Part shown: positions 1 through 10,376 of the stretch, in pieces
Numbering within the stretch: position 1 is the first letter of the stretch
Layout of the letters: every line of letters begins with the position of its first letter
NCBI RefSeq assembly: GCF_022682495.2
Contig: NC_071392.1
Location: 133,485,318 to 133,549,317, forward strand
From: Desmodus rotundus
Taxonomy: Eukaryota; Chordata; Mammalia; Chiroptera; Phyllostomidae
Length of the DNA stretch: 64,000 bases
Direction of reading: 5' to 3'
Position numbers and translations under genes: made by a program
Notes under the pieces: model-generated
Database searches by the model: none
The model's input: the letters and a program-made list of their open reading frames with translations, nothing else
What the model was told of the DNA's origin: nothing

Positions 1-1394
1 AAGCAGAGACTCATAATTGTTGTGTATTTTATATAAAGGTTTCAAAAATTTTATTATTCTCCCCAAAAAGCTCCCCTTGAAGAACATTTCTGTGTACTGT
101 TGTCTAGTTTGATTTTTCAGGTTGTGTTTGTAACAGTGTTTGTTTGTCATTTGTTTTCATAACTGGACTTGCTCATTTGTTGTGCTGGAAAGAATGTCTC
201 TCCTGCCCAAAACACCCCAGCAAAATAGTTCTACAACCTGGGATTAGGCTGCCATGCAGAGATGTATAAATACAGGAGGCATCTAGAAAGTGTCACGTGT
301 CTTAAATAAAAACAAAGAAAGCATGTACTAGACAGTGTAATTCTGAAGGGTTCTGAGAGCTTCCATCCTGGCCTGAAGTTCCTTCTTGTCCCCAAATAGC
401 CATCATGTAATCATGTTTGTATTTCTCCCCTTAAACCAGAAGTGCCACCCATTGCAAATAATAGAATCAGCACTTCAGGAGGACATGGCCTATTTGCTGT
501 CTGGAGGTGGTTTCCTTAGACCAGAGTGACAGAGGTACTACATCTCTCAACAATTAAGACAAAGAGCAGGTACCCTTCACCTGGGCCCCATAGAATCCAA
601 GGTTGGGCATCATGGGAGCCTGCAACATGCTCTGTGAATGTATCCGAGGCACAATATCTAGGGAGAGCACTGGAAACTTTATGAGTTTATTGATATGAAT
701 TGGTGACAGACAAAAAGTTAGGGACTACTGCTATAGAAGAAGAAGGGGGAGGAAAATAAATCCCTTTCATATGTGCAGAAAACTTCCTACCCAGACTTGG
801 TATATTTTTTGTGCTACTTTAAAAGATAAACTTATATACCCTCTAGCCACACTGGTAACTTGAACTGCAGGTGGGCACTCCCAGAAACAAGGAGGGTGCT
901 TTCTGGGTAGCTTCTCTAATAGGAAGTTGAGGTGTGGGAGCTTCCATTTAATGACCTGCAGTTCTTTCCTCTCCTCCATGTTCTTGCTGCCTAGATCTAT
1001 GGACATTTACCTGGTTTTCCTCCTTCTCTCCAAATAAGCCACTTCCTTTCTGAAGCAAATTACCCTAATATTATTTGTGCCTTGCTGGGGAACTGAACTC
1101 GTCATTTTGATGGTAAAAGCCAATGTGTGGATTCAAAAAGAATTATGTAGAAACTTCATACAATCTCCTCCAGAAAATAGCTCAGGTTCACAAAAACAGA
1201 CCAACAAACCAAATATTCTTCAAGTAGGAGCTATTGATAGCTTTGTTTTTCTATTTTTTTTAAATATACCTGAATATAATTTTCAATTAAAAGTTTATTT
1301 TTAGTGCTAGTTTCTATTTTGTGATGTGACATAATTTATTATTGAGTGTTGCTTCCTTAATATAATTGAATTGACTTAAAATACTTGCTTCATT
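1..1394. other. Unique AT-rich DNA, no gene seen
   Basis: No convincing exon, RNA gene or recognisable repeat was found here. The short open frames (for example 767-1006 minus and 1077-1304 plus) have no protein-family motif, no paired splice sites and normal AT-rich composition. Confidence 0.5.
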
Positions 1395-1590
1395 GTCCTG
1401 GCTGGTGTGATTCAGTGGATTGAGCACGGGCCTGCGAACCAAAGGGTCGCTTGTTCCATTCCCAATCAGGGCACATGCCTGGTCCCCAGTAGGGGGCGCT
1501 TGAGAAGCAACCACACATTGATGTTTCTCTCCCTCTCTTTCTCCCTCCCTTCCTCTCCCTAAAAATAAATAAAATCTTTAAAAAAATTGC
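1395..1590 (+). repeat. VES SINE (tRNA-derived, bat)
   Basis: The sequence follows the VES order: a tRNA-like head (cctggctggtgtgattcag, ggattgagc), the B-box-like stretch around 'ggtcgcttgttccattccc', 'cagggcacatgcctgg', 'cccagtagggggcgct', a CT-rich stretch and an A-rich tail 'aaaaataaataaaatcttt'. VES elements are Pol III-transcribed SINEs that use L1 enzymes in trans. The tract 'gttgcgggccaggt' usually found before 'ccccagtaggg' is missing, so this copy has a small internal deletion. Confidence 0.9.
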
Positions 1591-2380
1591 TTAGTTAAGA
1601 ACTCAGATTTCTTTTTATTTCCTTAGGAATGCCTTGTTGTACCTTTGTAACATTTGTGTTGTCACATGGAATCTATGAGCTCTGTTATAATCGAATGTCA
1701 GAGAAAGGAATACAATTTTGCAAAAGGAGGTTCAGGGGCATCTTTTGTGTTCCATTTCTTGCTAGATGGCATCACTTGGTTCAAATAATATAGCAATGTT
1801 ATTATACACGGATGAGCAGACTGTTAGACTGGATTACTTTGTTGCATTTGTGTAAGAATTTTACTTCCTGACATATGTGGATGCTGGAATGGGGGTGACG
1901 GTAGCCGGGAGATGGACTCTGGTGGTCCAGGTGTTGATGAGTGGTAATAGGCCCAAGATGGCCGATGACAGAAAGATCATCTGGCTAGTAAAATACGGTG
2001 CTAGGCAACTAGCAGTCACTCAGCCAACCAGAGGTTTGGGGGATGTCCATCAAGAAGGTCCAGGTGACTAATATGCACACAGAGGCAGGCCATGCAAGTG
2101 GGCACTATTCAGACACCCAGGCAGGTGTTAGCACTGGGGACATCTGCTAGTTTCAGAGATAGGATAATAGTCCATGAAAAGAGCTTGAGTATTGACAGAT
2201 TGTGACAGTAACCAAGAAGGAGGAAGGCACAGGACACACAGATGTAGCTGCAAGTATACTTGAGTTCCAGGCAGGGCAGGATTCTTGAGGGCAAACAATG
2301 CAAAGTAACTAAATGGATGTAGAACTGTGAAGTAGTCTAAAATTTTTCTTAGGACTTCTTTTTTTTAATCATTACCTGAG
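1591..2380. other. Unique DNA, no gene seen
   Basis: Nothing is supported here. The 64-residue open frames on both strands overlap each other and have no recognisable domain. Confidence 0.4.
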
Positions 2381-2566
2381 AATATGTTTATTAATTTTAA
2401 AGAGAGAAGAAAGGAACCAGAGAAACATTGATCAGTTGCCTCCTGTACACACTCTGAGCAGGGGTTGAACCCGCAACCTAGACATTTGCCCTGACTGGGA
2501 ATCAAATATGCAATCCCTTGGCACATGGGACAATACTTCAACTAGGTGAGCCACCTGGCCATGGCA
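2381..2566 (-). repeat. VES-like SINE, diverged
   Basis: Read on the minus strand it begins 'tggccaggtggctcacctag', continues with 'gattcccagtcagggcaaat' and 'gttgcgggttcaacccctg', then a CT-rich stretch and an 'aaaattaataaac' tail. It is more diverged than the copies at 1395 and 3029, so it is probably an older subfamily or a related tRNA-derived SINE. Confidence 0.75.
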
Positions 2567-2739
2567 TTCTTAGGACTTCTTAAGTTTCCTTCCTAGGAAG
2601 GCCTACTGCATGGTCCTAAATAAGAAAACAGCAGGCTATAGAAGTGAATGAGATTGGGCATTTTTGTGTTGGGGCATCTGGTTGATCATTATTGGATTTG
2701 GAAGTGTGGTTGGGTTTATTTGGAGGCATTGTAATTCCA

Positions 2740-2830
2740 CAGTCTTTGTATGTGCACATAGGGTGTGTGTGAAACTGAGAGCGTATATAAGGGAATGTGT
2801 GTGTGTAGGTGTATGTGAGTGTGTGAAAAT
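2740..2830. repeat. GT-rich low-complexity tract
   Basis: An imperfect GT repeat (gtgtgtgtgtaggtgtatgtgagtg). The histidine/threonine-rich open frames on the minus strand across 2616-2998 arise only from reading this repeat. Confidence 0.7.
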
Positions 2831-3028
2831 GTGAGGGAGCATCTTGGATGTCCCTCTTAGGTGGCCAGAAGATGGAGAGCAATAACCACATATCACATCC
2901 AACAGTGGGCTGCATTTATCAAGAGTGGGATTAGAGCCCACTTTCATTTTCTGAGAAGACACTTGCCTGTGTTTCATTTCCACCTGCCAGGGGGGCACAC
3001 TAGATCTTCAACAAAAGAACTTCCTTCT

Positions 3029-3240
3029 GCCCTGGCTGGTGTGCTGAGTGGATTAAGTGCTGGTCTGCCAACCAAGGGGTCACCACTTCAATTCCTGACC
3101 AGAGTAAATGCCTGGGTTGTGGGCCAGTTCCCCCATAGGGGGCACTAGGGAGCAAACACACACTGATGTTTCTCTTTCCGGTTTTCTCCCTCCCTTCCCC
3201 TCTCTCTAAAAATAAATAAATAAAATCTTAAAAGAAAAAA
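3029..3240 (+). repeat. VES SINE with 16-bp target-site duplication
   Basis: A full-length VES SINE: head 'gccctggctggtgtgctgag', middle 'gcctgggttgtgggccagtt', 'gggggcact', CT-rich stretch, tail 'aaaaataaataaataaaatc'. It is flanked by a perfect 16-bp direct repeat, AAAAGAACTTCCTTCT, at 3013-3028 and 3241-3256. That is the mark of L1-type target-primed insertion and fixes both ends of the element. Confidence 0.95.
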
Positions 3241-3352
3241 AAAAGAACTTCCTTCTCCCTGAAGAGGGACCTCCATCTTTTTTTTTTTTCCTTAGGAAAA
3301 ATTTTATTTTGGCCTCATTGAAGACATGCCAGAGAGTGGTGTTCCAAGAAGC

Positions 3353-5219
3353 CTTTTATTTTTTTAAATATATTTATTGATTATGCTATTACAGTTGTCC
3401 CATTCCCCCCCCTCACTTCACTCCATCCTGCCCACCCCCTCCCTCCCACATTCCCCCCTTTATCATGTCCATGGGTCATATATATAAGTTCTTTGGTTTC
3501 TCATTTCCTATACTATTCTTAACCTCCCCCTGTCTATTTTGTACCTACCAATTATGCTTATTATTCCCTGTACCTTTTCCCCCATCTCCATCTCCCCACT
3601 GATAACCATTCATGTGATCCCCATTTCTGTGATTCTGTTCCTGTTCTACTTGTTTGCTTAGTTTGTTTTTGTTTTTTAGGTTCAGTTGTTGATAGTTGTG
3701 AGTTTGTTGTCATTTCAGTGTTCATAGTTTGGATCTTCTTTTTCTTAGGTAAGTCCCTTTACATTTCATACAATAAGGGGTTGGTGATGATGAACTCCTT
3801 TAACTTGACCTTATCTGGGAAGCACTTTATCTGACCTTCCATTCTAAATGACAGCTTTGCTGGATAGAGTAATCTTGGATGAGGGTTGTTGCCTTTCATG
3901 ACTTGGAATACTTCTTTCCAGCCCCTTCTTGCCTGCAAGGTTTCTTTGGAGAAATCAGCTCATAGTCTTATGGGCACTCCTTTGTAGGTAACTGTCTCCT
4001 TTTCTCTAGTTGCTTTTAAGATTCTCTCCTTATCTTTAATCTTGGGTAATGTAACTATGGTGTGTCTTGGTGTGTTCCTCCTTCCAATTTCTTTGGAAGT
4101 CTCTGAGTTTCCTGGACATCCTGGAAGTTTATTTGGCCAGATTGGGGAAGTTTTCCTTCATTATGTTTTCAGATGAGTTTTCAATTTCTTGCTGTTCCTC
4201 TTCTCCTTCTGGCACCCTGATAATTCTGAGTTTTGAACATTTAAAGTTGTCCCAGAGGTTCCTAAGCCTCTCCTCATTTTTTTGAATTCTTGTTTCTTCA
4301 TTCTATTCTGGTTGAATGTTTCTATCTTCTTTCTGCTCCAAATTGTTGATTTGAGTCCAGATTTCCTTCCCTTCACTGTTGGTTTCCTGTAAATTTTTCT
4401 TTATTTCACTTTGCATGGTCTTCACTTCTTCCTCTGTTTTGCATCTATACTCAGTCATTTCTGTCAGCATCCTGATTACCAGTGTTTTGTACTGTACATC
4501 TGATAGGCTGGCTGTCTGCTAATCACTTAGTTCTTTTGCTGGAGTTTTGATCTGTTCTTTCATTTGGGCCATGTTTCTTTGTCTGTTACATTGCAAGGGG
4601 TGGAGTCTGAGGTATTCACCAGGGCAGGACAACTCACATGGCTGCATTGTGATGCTGTATGTGGGGGAGGGGTCACAGAAGGAACAATGCTGCTTGCTCA
4701 GCTCTTGCTCTCTTTCAGTCACTTCCCCTCCTACGTACAAGCAAACTGGGCCTTCTGGTCCTGATTTTTGGGTGGCTGGGTTAGTGTGCTTTGTAGGACC
4801 CCACAGGCCTCTCCAACAAACTCTCCTGTGAGGTTGGGAGTCTCTCTAGCTACCACAGCTTTCACAAGTTTTTACAATCAGAGCTTGTGAGGCTTTAATT
4901 TCTATGCTGGAACCCTGGGTTGGGCAGTCTGTCTCACTTCCCAGTTGTTCCTCCCAGCTTATCCACATGTGATATGGGACTACCTGGTCCTCCAGGTGCT
5001 GCCTTGCTCACCCTGTCTGCTGCCTTGCCATGCTTCCTTTCTCCCTCCTACCAGTTTGGATGAATGTTTCTTCTTTAACTCCTTGGTTGTGAGACTTCCA
5101 TACAGTTAGATTTTCTGGCAGTTCTAGTTACTCTTGTTTTTAAGTTTGTGGTTGTCCTTCTTTTGGTTGTGCAAGATAGCAAAGCATATACACCTATGCC
5201 TTTATCTTGGCTGGAAGTC
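3353..5219 (-). mobile_element. HAL1-like element 1 (L1 derivative with ORF1 only)
   Basis: On the minus strand a 5'UTR starts near 5219 ('acttccagccaagata..'), followed by a decayed ORF1 (about 4572 to 3730) and then directly by a 3'UTR of about 380 bp that ends 'gacaactgtaat..caataaatatattt'. No endonuclease or reverse-transcriptase sequence lies between ORF1 and the 3'UTR. Length (about 1.87 kb) and order match the elements at 46288-48219 and 59697-61670. This is the known half-L1 (HAL1) layout: an L1-derived element that keeps the RNA-binding ORF1 protein and relies on another L1 for ORF2. The 3' edge is approximate; no clean target-site duplication was found. Confidence 0.8.
3730..4572 (-). 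pseudogene. HAL1-like ORF1 pseudogene (copy 1)
   Basis: The likely start (ATG at 4572-4570) begins MAQMKEQIKTPAKELSD and soon hits a stop. The rest is spread over several frames. Recognisable parts are the coiled-coil lead (the segment encoding a protein like 'TQINDLEQK'), the RRM-like part near 4150-4290 with the GEEEEQ-type acidic loop and 'FPNL', and the C-terminal 'KAAREKE..YKG' region near 3950-4020. L1 ORF1 protein is a trimeric RNA-binding chaperone. Multiple stops and frameshifts make this copy non-functional. Confidence 0.7.
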
Positions 5220-6204
5220 CAGGGAGCTCCATTTTTATGCTCCCTTCACTTAGTTTCCAAAACATAGGGAGAGAGGGTCCCCATTCTTTAGAAAAGGGGG
5301 ATTGGCAAGGGAAGGAAATAGAGCCATGGCCATAGGAGTATTCAGGGGTGAAAGCAAGCCAGAGCTTTAAGTGGCCTCAGACTCAAGAATGTCCCTTTTG
5401 TGACCTTGCAAGGGGTGGGCACCACAGAGGGTACCAGAGGTGCTCACTCACTCTGTTCTGAGTTCTTCTGAGAGATCATCCAACAGTCCAGGGTAGGATG
5501 GAAGGGAACAGCCTTCAACAGTCTGGTGACTTTAAGTCAACAGGCTGAACATGGAAGTCATAGGGTCAGTTCTGATGAATGGGGCTGTCAGTGTCTCTGA
5601 TGCAGAACTGTTCTCCCTTTGTCTCTCTCTCTTTAGCTCTCTGTTATTAAACATCTGGATGGTTGAGTATCATTTTAGCCGCAGTAAATAGCTTAAGGGA
5701 AGATTACAGCTTATATTTCCCCATAAAGAGGCAAAATGGTGTGTTGATTGCACCAGCAGAGGAACTGGAAAATCTCTGGAGTGGTTTTGAAGAAGAGTCA
5801 CTCCTGGTCTATGAATCACTTTTCTGTTCCTCATCTAAACATCTGTAAAACAATGAAATAATCAGTGTGAAGAATCAAGATTCCCTTCCAAATTAATCTG
5901 ATTGTATTTGTTTTACATCACTGGTCATAAAAAATATGTTAAAATATCTAATGGGAGTGAAATTACTCTATATAATTTTTCAAACCCTACTTTTCCCCAA
6001 TGTACTAGGAAGCCTGATAACTATCATACATTTTCCATATTTGAAACAATTTCTGTTGTGATTATATGTGTACTTTCTGGGATTAGGATAACTGGCAACA
6101 AAATGAAATCATAAAGAAAAAAATAACCAACTTTGTTATTTGGTCAGCGTTCTGTCCTTAAGATAAAATACTTGTATTGAATTATTTTAGACATCATTTA
6201 GTTA
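5220..6204. other. Unique DNA, no gene seen
   Basis: No supported gene or repeat. A run at 5615-5635 is CT-rich only. The open frame at 5663-5848 (+, 61 codons) has no family motif and no flanking splice signals that I trust. Confidence 0.4.
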
Positions 6205-6386
6205 TCTTCAGCTTCACTGCTCAAATTGTGGTCCACAGACCAAGCAGCATCAACATCCCCCATGACCTTATTAGAAATGCAGAATTCAGGGGACTCCTCA
6301 CTACACACCCTAAATCAAAATCTATGTTTGAACTAGAAGTCAGGGGATTCCAGTACCCTTAAATTTTGAGAAACACTGGTCTAAAG
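6205..6386. repeat. MER5A-like hAT-Charlie MITE
   Basis: Recognisable parts are 'caaattgtggtccacagacc', 'agcagcatcaacatc', 'cttattagaaatgcagaatt' and the closing 'ttttgagaaacactgg', in the order of the reverse complement of the MER5A consensus. This is an ancient non-autonomous DNA transposon, well diverged. Confidence 0.7.
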
Positions 6387-6470
6387 GCTTTGTCTGGATG
6401 GGTGGGTTTCTTTGTTACATATTGACTTTGCTTAGCTCTCACAGCTGGCACAGATCTGTAAGTCTTAACA

Positions 6471-6575
6471 TCCTTCTCCTAACCTCCTCCTTCTCTTTTT
6501 CCTCCTCCTCCTTCTCCTCCTTTTTTTCCTCCTCCTCCTTCCTCATCTTCTTCTACTCCTCCTTCTTTTTCTTGC
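6471..6575 (+). repeat. TCC/TTC pyrimidine microsatellite
   Basis: About 100 bp of imperfect (TCC)n and (TTC)n. The serine/phenylalanine-rich open frame at 6398-6826 is produced by this repeat and is not a gene. Confidence 0.85.
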
Positions 6576-6689
6576 TGTATACTTGTACATATATATCTCT
6601 CTCCATTTTTGTACTTAATTCAATCATTTTGCTCAGTTCTGTACCACGTGTGAAACTGTCAGGAAAAAATTATGCTTTCTTCATTTGTC

Positions 6690-6800
6690 CACAATCAATC
6701 AGCAAGCATTTATTAGGTACCTACTGTGTGCCAAACACTGTTCTAGGTACTATGGAAGGCATGAGTCCTGTTTTTATTGAACTTAGGTGCCAGAAGATGA
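6690..6800. repeat. L2-like fragment
   Basis: 'agcatttattaggtacctac', 'tgtgtgccaaacactgttct' and 'aggtactatgg' match the widespread 'tttattgagcacctactgtgtgccaggcac' motif usually assigned to L2 LINEs. Diverged and short. Confidence 0.55.
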
Positions 6801-7765
6801 AGACAGTCCTCAGTTTAGAAAAATAGATGAAGCAGGCAATAAGGGAAAACTACATTTGGTGTCTATGGAGATCTTTCACAGCTCTCCACAGAACCACCTG
6901 TCAGATAGATTAAGAGCAGTTGGACCAAGAGACAAAGAATGAAATAGGAAATCTCTGATTTTTCATCTTGTCTTGAGAGTTTTTAAATTAGTAAAAATCC
7001 TATTTGTGGTTTCTAGTGCAGAAAAACCTAGGGAGGAAATGAAAGTTTGGGAGAGAGCAAAAATTTATGTCCTTGGGTTTGATCTAAATGTTTATCAACC
7101 TTCAGAGCAAAAGGGTCTGAGAGGCTGAGATAAGAGATGATCCATCCACAAGAATGGCCTCTACATCAATGTCAACCATTCCAAATGGGTTCTTAACATT
7201 TCAGGCCTCAGTGGCTCCTTCCAGGTGTGCATCTAGACATATAGGATAGAATGGTAGAAAGGATGTCTGCGGATGAAAGTACCATATTAAAAGTAGGGTT
7301 CTGTTGAATCCTGGCTAGCTGTACTCCAGTTTGTGAAAGAATTCCCAGAAATTAGTGTTAACGGCACCAGAAATAGGGACTGAAAGGTAAGGCAAGGTAT
7401 GTATGATATGCATACATAGATTTTTTTCCCCCAATAGAACTACATTAGGAAAAAAAGATTTCCTGCTACAAAAATATCTGCTCTGAATTATGGTTTCTGG
7501 TTCATTATTATCATTATTTTTAACCAAAGGGAATGAAAGCCAAATATTCATTTGAAATAAAAGCAGGATAATGCCCACAAGAGCTATTCTAAATTAACCT
7601 GGTTGTTTTGTGCAGATTTGTTGCAAGAGGGAAAGAAGAGGTAGATGTACATGAGATCTGGAGGAATTGCCCATAAGATTGACAGGATTAAGGAGGTAGG
7701 AAACAAATAAAATGTAATTTTCAACTTTCTTGAAGGGAAATGGGTCATGTCATTGAATAAAATCA
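6801..7765. other. Unique DNA, no gene seen
   Basis: No recognisable repeat or gene. The minus-strand open frames near 7315-7766 have no domain or splice support. Confidence 0.35.
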
Positions 7766-7767
7766 TT

Positions 7768-7800
7768 TTATATATGTATTATATATATATATATATAAAT
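7768..7800. repeat. (TA)n microsatellite
   Basis: A short perfect-to-imperfect TA run (tatatatatatatatataa) within AT-rich DNA. Confidence 0.85.
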
Positions 7801-9230
7801 ACAAATGTACAGGTACAAATAAATGTACATATAAAACAAAATGTTTATAAATTATTACTATTTTTTATAAAGGGTATTTATTGACAGAAACAATAGCAAT
7901 ATGACACTTTAGAGTATACAGAGTCCTCTTTTCTGTGATTGAAAAGAACTTCAAATTGTTCATCTTTTGTTTCTCTTAAATATTACTAGTTTGGTTATAT
8001 TTTTGCAAGAGATTGGAGCCTAGTGGTCACCTGTAGTTTTCTCCGGGTGCAGTTAACGGGACCTTTGGTACCCAGAGCACATTTAATGACCATGCTACAT
8101 TGGAATATTGCTGGAGTTGGAAGCAGGTTAAGAGAGGTGGACGCTATTTTTTAAGAGGCTCTGGGCAATGCAGGAGATGCTGCTGAGGTGTCATTTTTTT
8201 TGCCAAGGAGAAGAACGAAAAGCTCCAGCAGGCCCCATTCACAAAAGTTTGCCTGCGGAAGTTCTAGGAGCAGTGAGATGGTGTTTTCTAATGTCTACAC
8301 TGGTGGCGTTCAAAGCAAACAAATTGGAGGAACCTAGATTTCCCTCTTTCTGTTGTGCCAGATTACAACACATAGATTCTTACTAAACTCCAGGACATCT
8401 CAGTGAGTTTAATGTAACATAATGCTATATACTTAACTCTTACAAGGTAAGTAAGAGCTCAAATTATTTATTGCTTCTGCCATGATATATGTGAGGTGAA
8501 TCAAAAGACCCTACCCCAAGGTTGACCTGACATTTAAGTGACAAAAGATCTCTAAGAAGAAAATACATTTAAGACTGTAATCTCTCATAAACATAGGTTT
8601 ATACAGTATGTTGATCTATATTTTGAACTTATGAACAGTTTTATGCCTCTGATATTTGATTAAAGTGCAATCTGATGAGACATCTCAATGACTCCATGAT
8701 TTTTGTGATAGAATACCATTGGATTAATATTGACTAAAACCCTTGAAGCTAATTGAGTCTTCTTTATTCATTCTTTGATCGACACTATACTCCTCTCCAT
8801 GTTCTAGTACCAGAAAGATACCTGTTGCTTGATAACTTGATATTCCTACTCCTAAAAATATCAGCAAGAGATAATGAGGTGGGGGGAACCTCTTTCTTGA
8901 AACTCTAGCCCTTGCCAGGGATATTTCTGGACTCAAGTTCTCCCAACATTTCTCAAAACATGGAGAAGTTATCTCAGCTCTGCTTACCATAAATCTCTCT
9001 CAGTTAAAGCATGGTGTCTACAATCCTCCTTCATCTCTGCTCTGATCCCACTTGAGGATGTCTGTGGTTGATTACTTTGCTGCCAATGAAGTCACAGGAG
9101 AAGGAAGGCTGGCCACTCTCATGAATGTTCCTGCCCAGAGAGTTCTTTCCTGTATGTTCCAAAGAGGCTGGTGCTACTCATTCTTGGCACTGCCTCTCAC
9201 TGCTGCTAATATGCATGCCACCACCTGATT
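7801..9230. other. Unique DNA, no gene seen
   Basis: I see no repeat consensus and no exon with matching splice sites in this stretch. Confidence 0.35.
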
Positions 9231-9680
9231 TATTAATTTATTTATTCAGTAAGTAGTTGTAACCATTGAAAACCTCCTTTATACCAGCATCTGTGCTAGG
9301 CACCATGGATTCAGTGACCAGTTCTGACCCTGCCCTTATGGGGTTTAGATTTTGATGTTAGATGTACTCACAAAATAAGCAATGTAAACAAATAAGGCTC
9401 TTTGGACTGTGGTTGATTGGAAAGATAGATAAGAAACCCCACCAGCCTTGTGAGCTCTGTTGAGGATCTTAGTCTTTATTCCAAAAACAGTAGAAACCTT
9501 TGAAAAGCTTTAATCTCACAGGTAAGGTGATCACTTTGGGATTTTGAGCAACACTATAACTCAGAGTGGAATTGCAGGTTTTGAGAAGAGCAAATGGCAA
9601 TGGGGAGACCAACTGGGAGGCTGTTGTTAAGGTACAGGAAACAGTGGTACCTGGACTGAGATGTGGCCTTGGTGGAGATT
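9231..9680. repeat. L2-like LINE fragments
   Basis: The first part (9231-9420) has 'tttatttattcagtaag', 'ctgtgctaggcaccatgg' and 'ccctgcccttatggggttta'. The second (9455-9680) has 'ttattccaaaaacagtag', 'tcactttgggat' and 'gggagaccaactgggaggct'. Both follow the order I associate with mammalian L2 3' ends. The assignment is by eye and the element is old. Confidence 0.5.
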
Positions 9681-10228
9681 TGAAAGGCCACCACAGCCCA
9701 GGTCCTCCTATGCAGTAGCCACTGCTGCTTCTCCGGAGCCCATTCTGACCAAGCACCAGAAGCCATATTTATTTTGTACAAATCCAAGGGGATTCTCTCT
9801 CTTTTCCTATGGTGACAGTCTGAGGTCTCAACCCCAAAGGAACATTGACCTACCCTACCAAAGTGTGCCTGCCAAGTGAGGCTTACCACTCTCTGGATGT
9901 ACCCACTCTCCAGGTATGTTGGAATACAGAGATGAACACAGCTTGGGCATTAGCAGGTTACTTATACGTGGGCTGTTCATACTTAGGGTATTAGCTATTT
10001 ATCAGATTGTGGCTGTTATGAAACATAAGCCATATTTTGAAGGCACAAGAAAATTTTGGAATCACCATTTGGTAACACTTCTATGATATGTAACTAGACA
10101 GGTAAGCAGATACGTTTCAACACATTATAAGTAGGGCGGTGGTCCACAGTTTCTACATGGAAGCAGTCCTTTGGATGGAAATGGCAGTGGTTGAGGTGGG
10201 AGCATTGAAAGTGTAATTGCATAAAATC
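9681..10228. other. Unique DNA, no gene seen
   Basis: No gene or repeat is supported here. Confidence 0.35.
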
Positions 10229-10376
10229 TTAGAAAAAAGACCCATAGACAAAGACAACGGGGGGGGGGGAGGATTGAATGTAAGAGGTGAGGAGTGGGTA
10301 GGGCAGGGGAGAGTAATGGGGGGGGGAATGGGGACAACTGTAATTGAACAACAATAAAAATAAACAAATAAAAAGT
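10229..10376 (+). mobile_element. 5'-truncated young L1 3'UTR fragment
   Basis: It starts in 'gacccatagacaaagaca', passes G-rich blocks (two G runs near 10260 and 10320) and ends with 'gacaactgtaattgaacaac' and 'aataaaaataaacaaataaa'. This is the same 3' end as the L1 at 31841-38530, so it is a severely truncated L1 insertion of about 150 bp. The long proline-rich minus-strand frames here are shadows of the G-rich tract. Confidence 0.85.

Noticed and set aside
2616..2998. 99- and 120-codon minus-strand frames rich in His and Thr
   Set aside because: They are translations of a GT-rich repeat read in different frames.
3246..5240. TSD for HAL1-like copy 1 ('gggacctccat' near 3267 and 'gggagctccat' near 5221)
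   Set aside because: The left copy lies about 80 bases outside the A-rich 3' end, so it does not bound the element. I could not confirm a TSD for this copy.
6398..6826. 142-codon plus-strand frame with long Ser/Phe runs
   Set aside because: Produced by the TCC/TTC microsatellite at 6471-6575 and an L2-like fragment.
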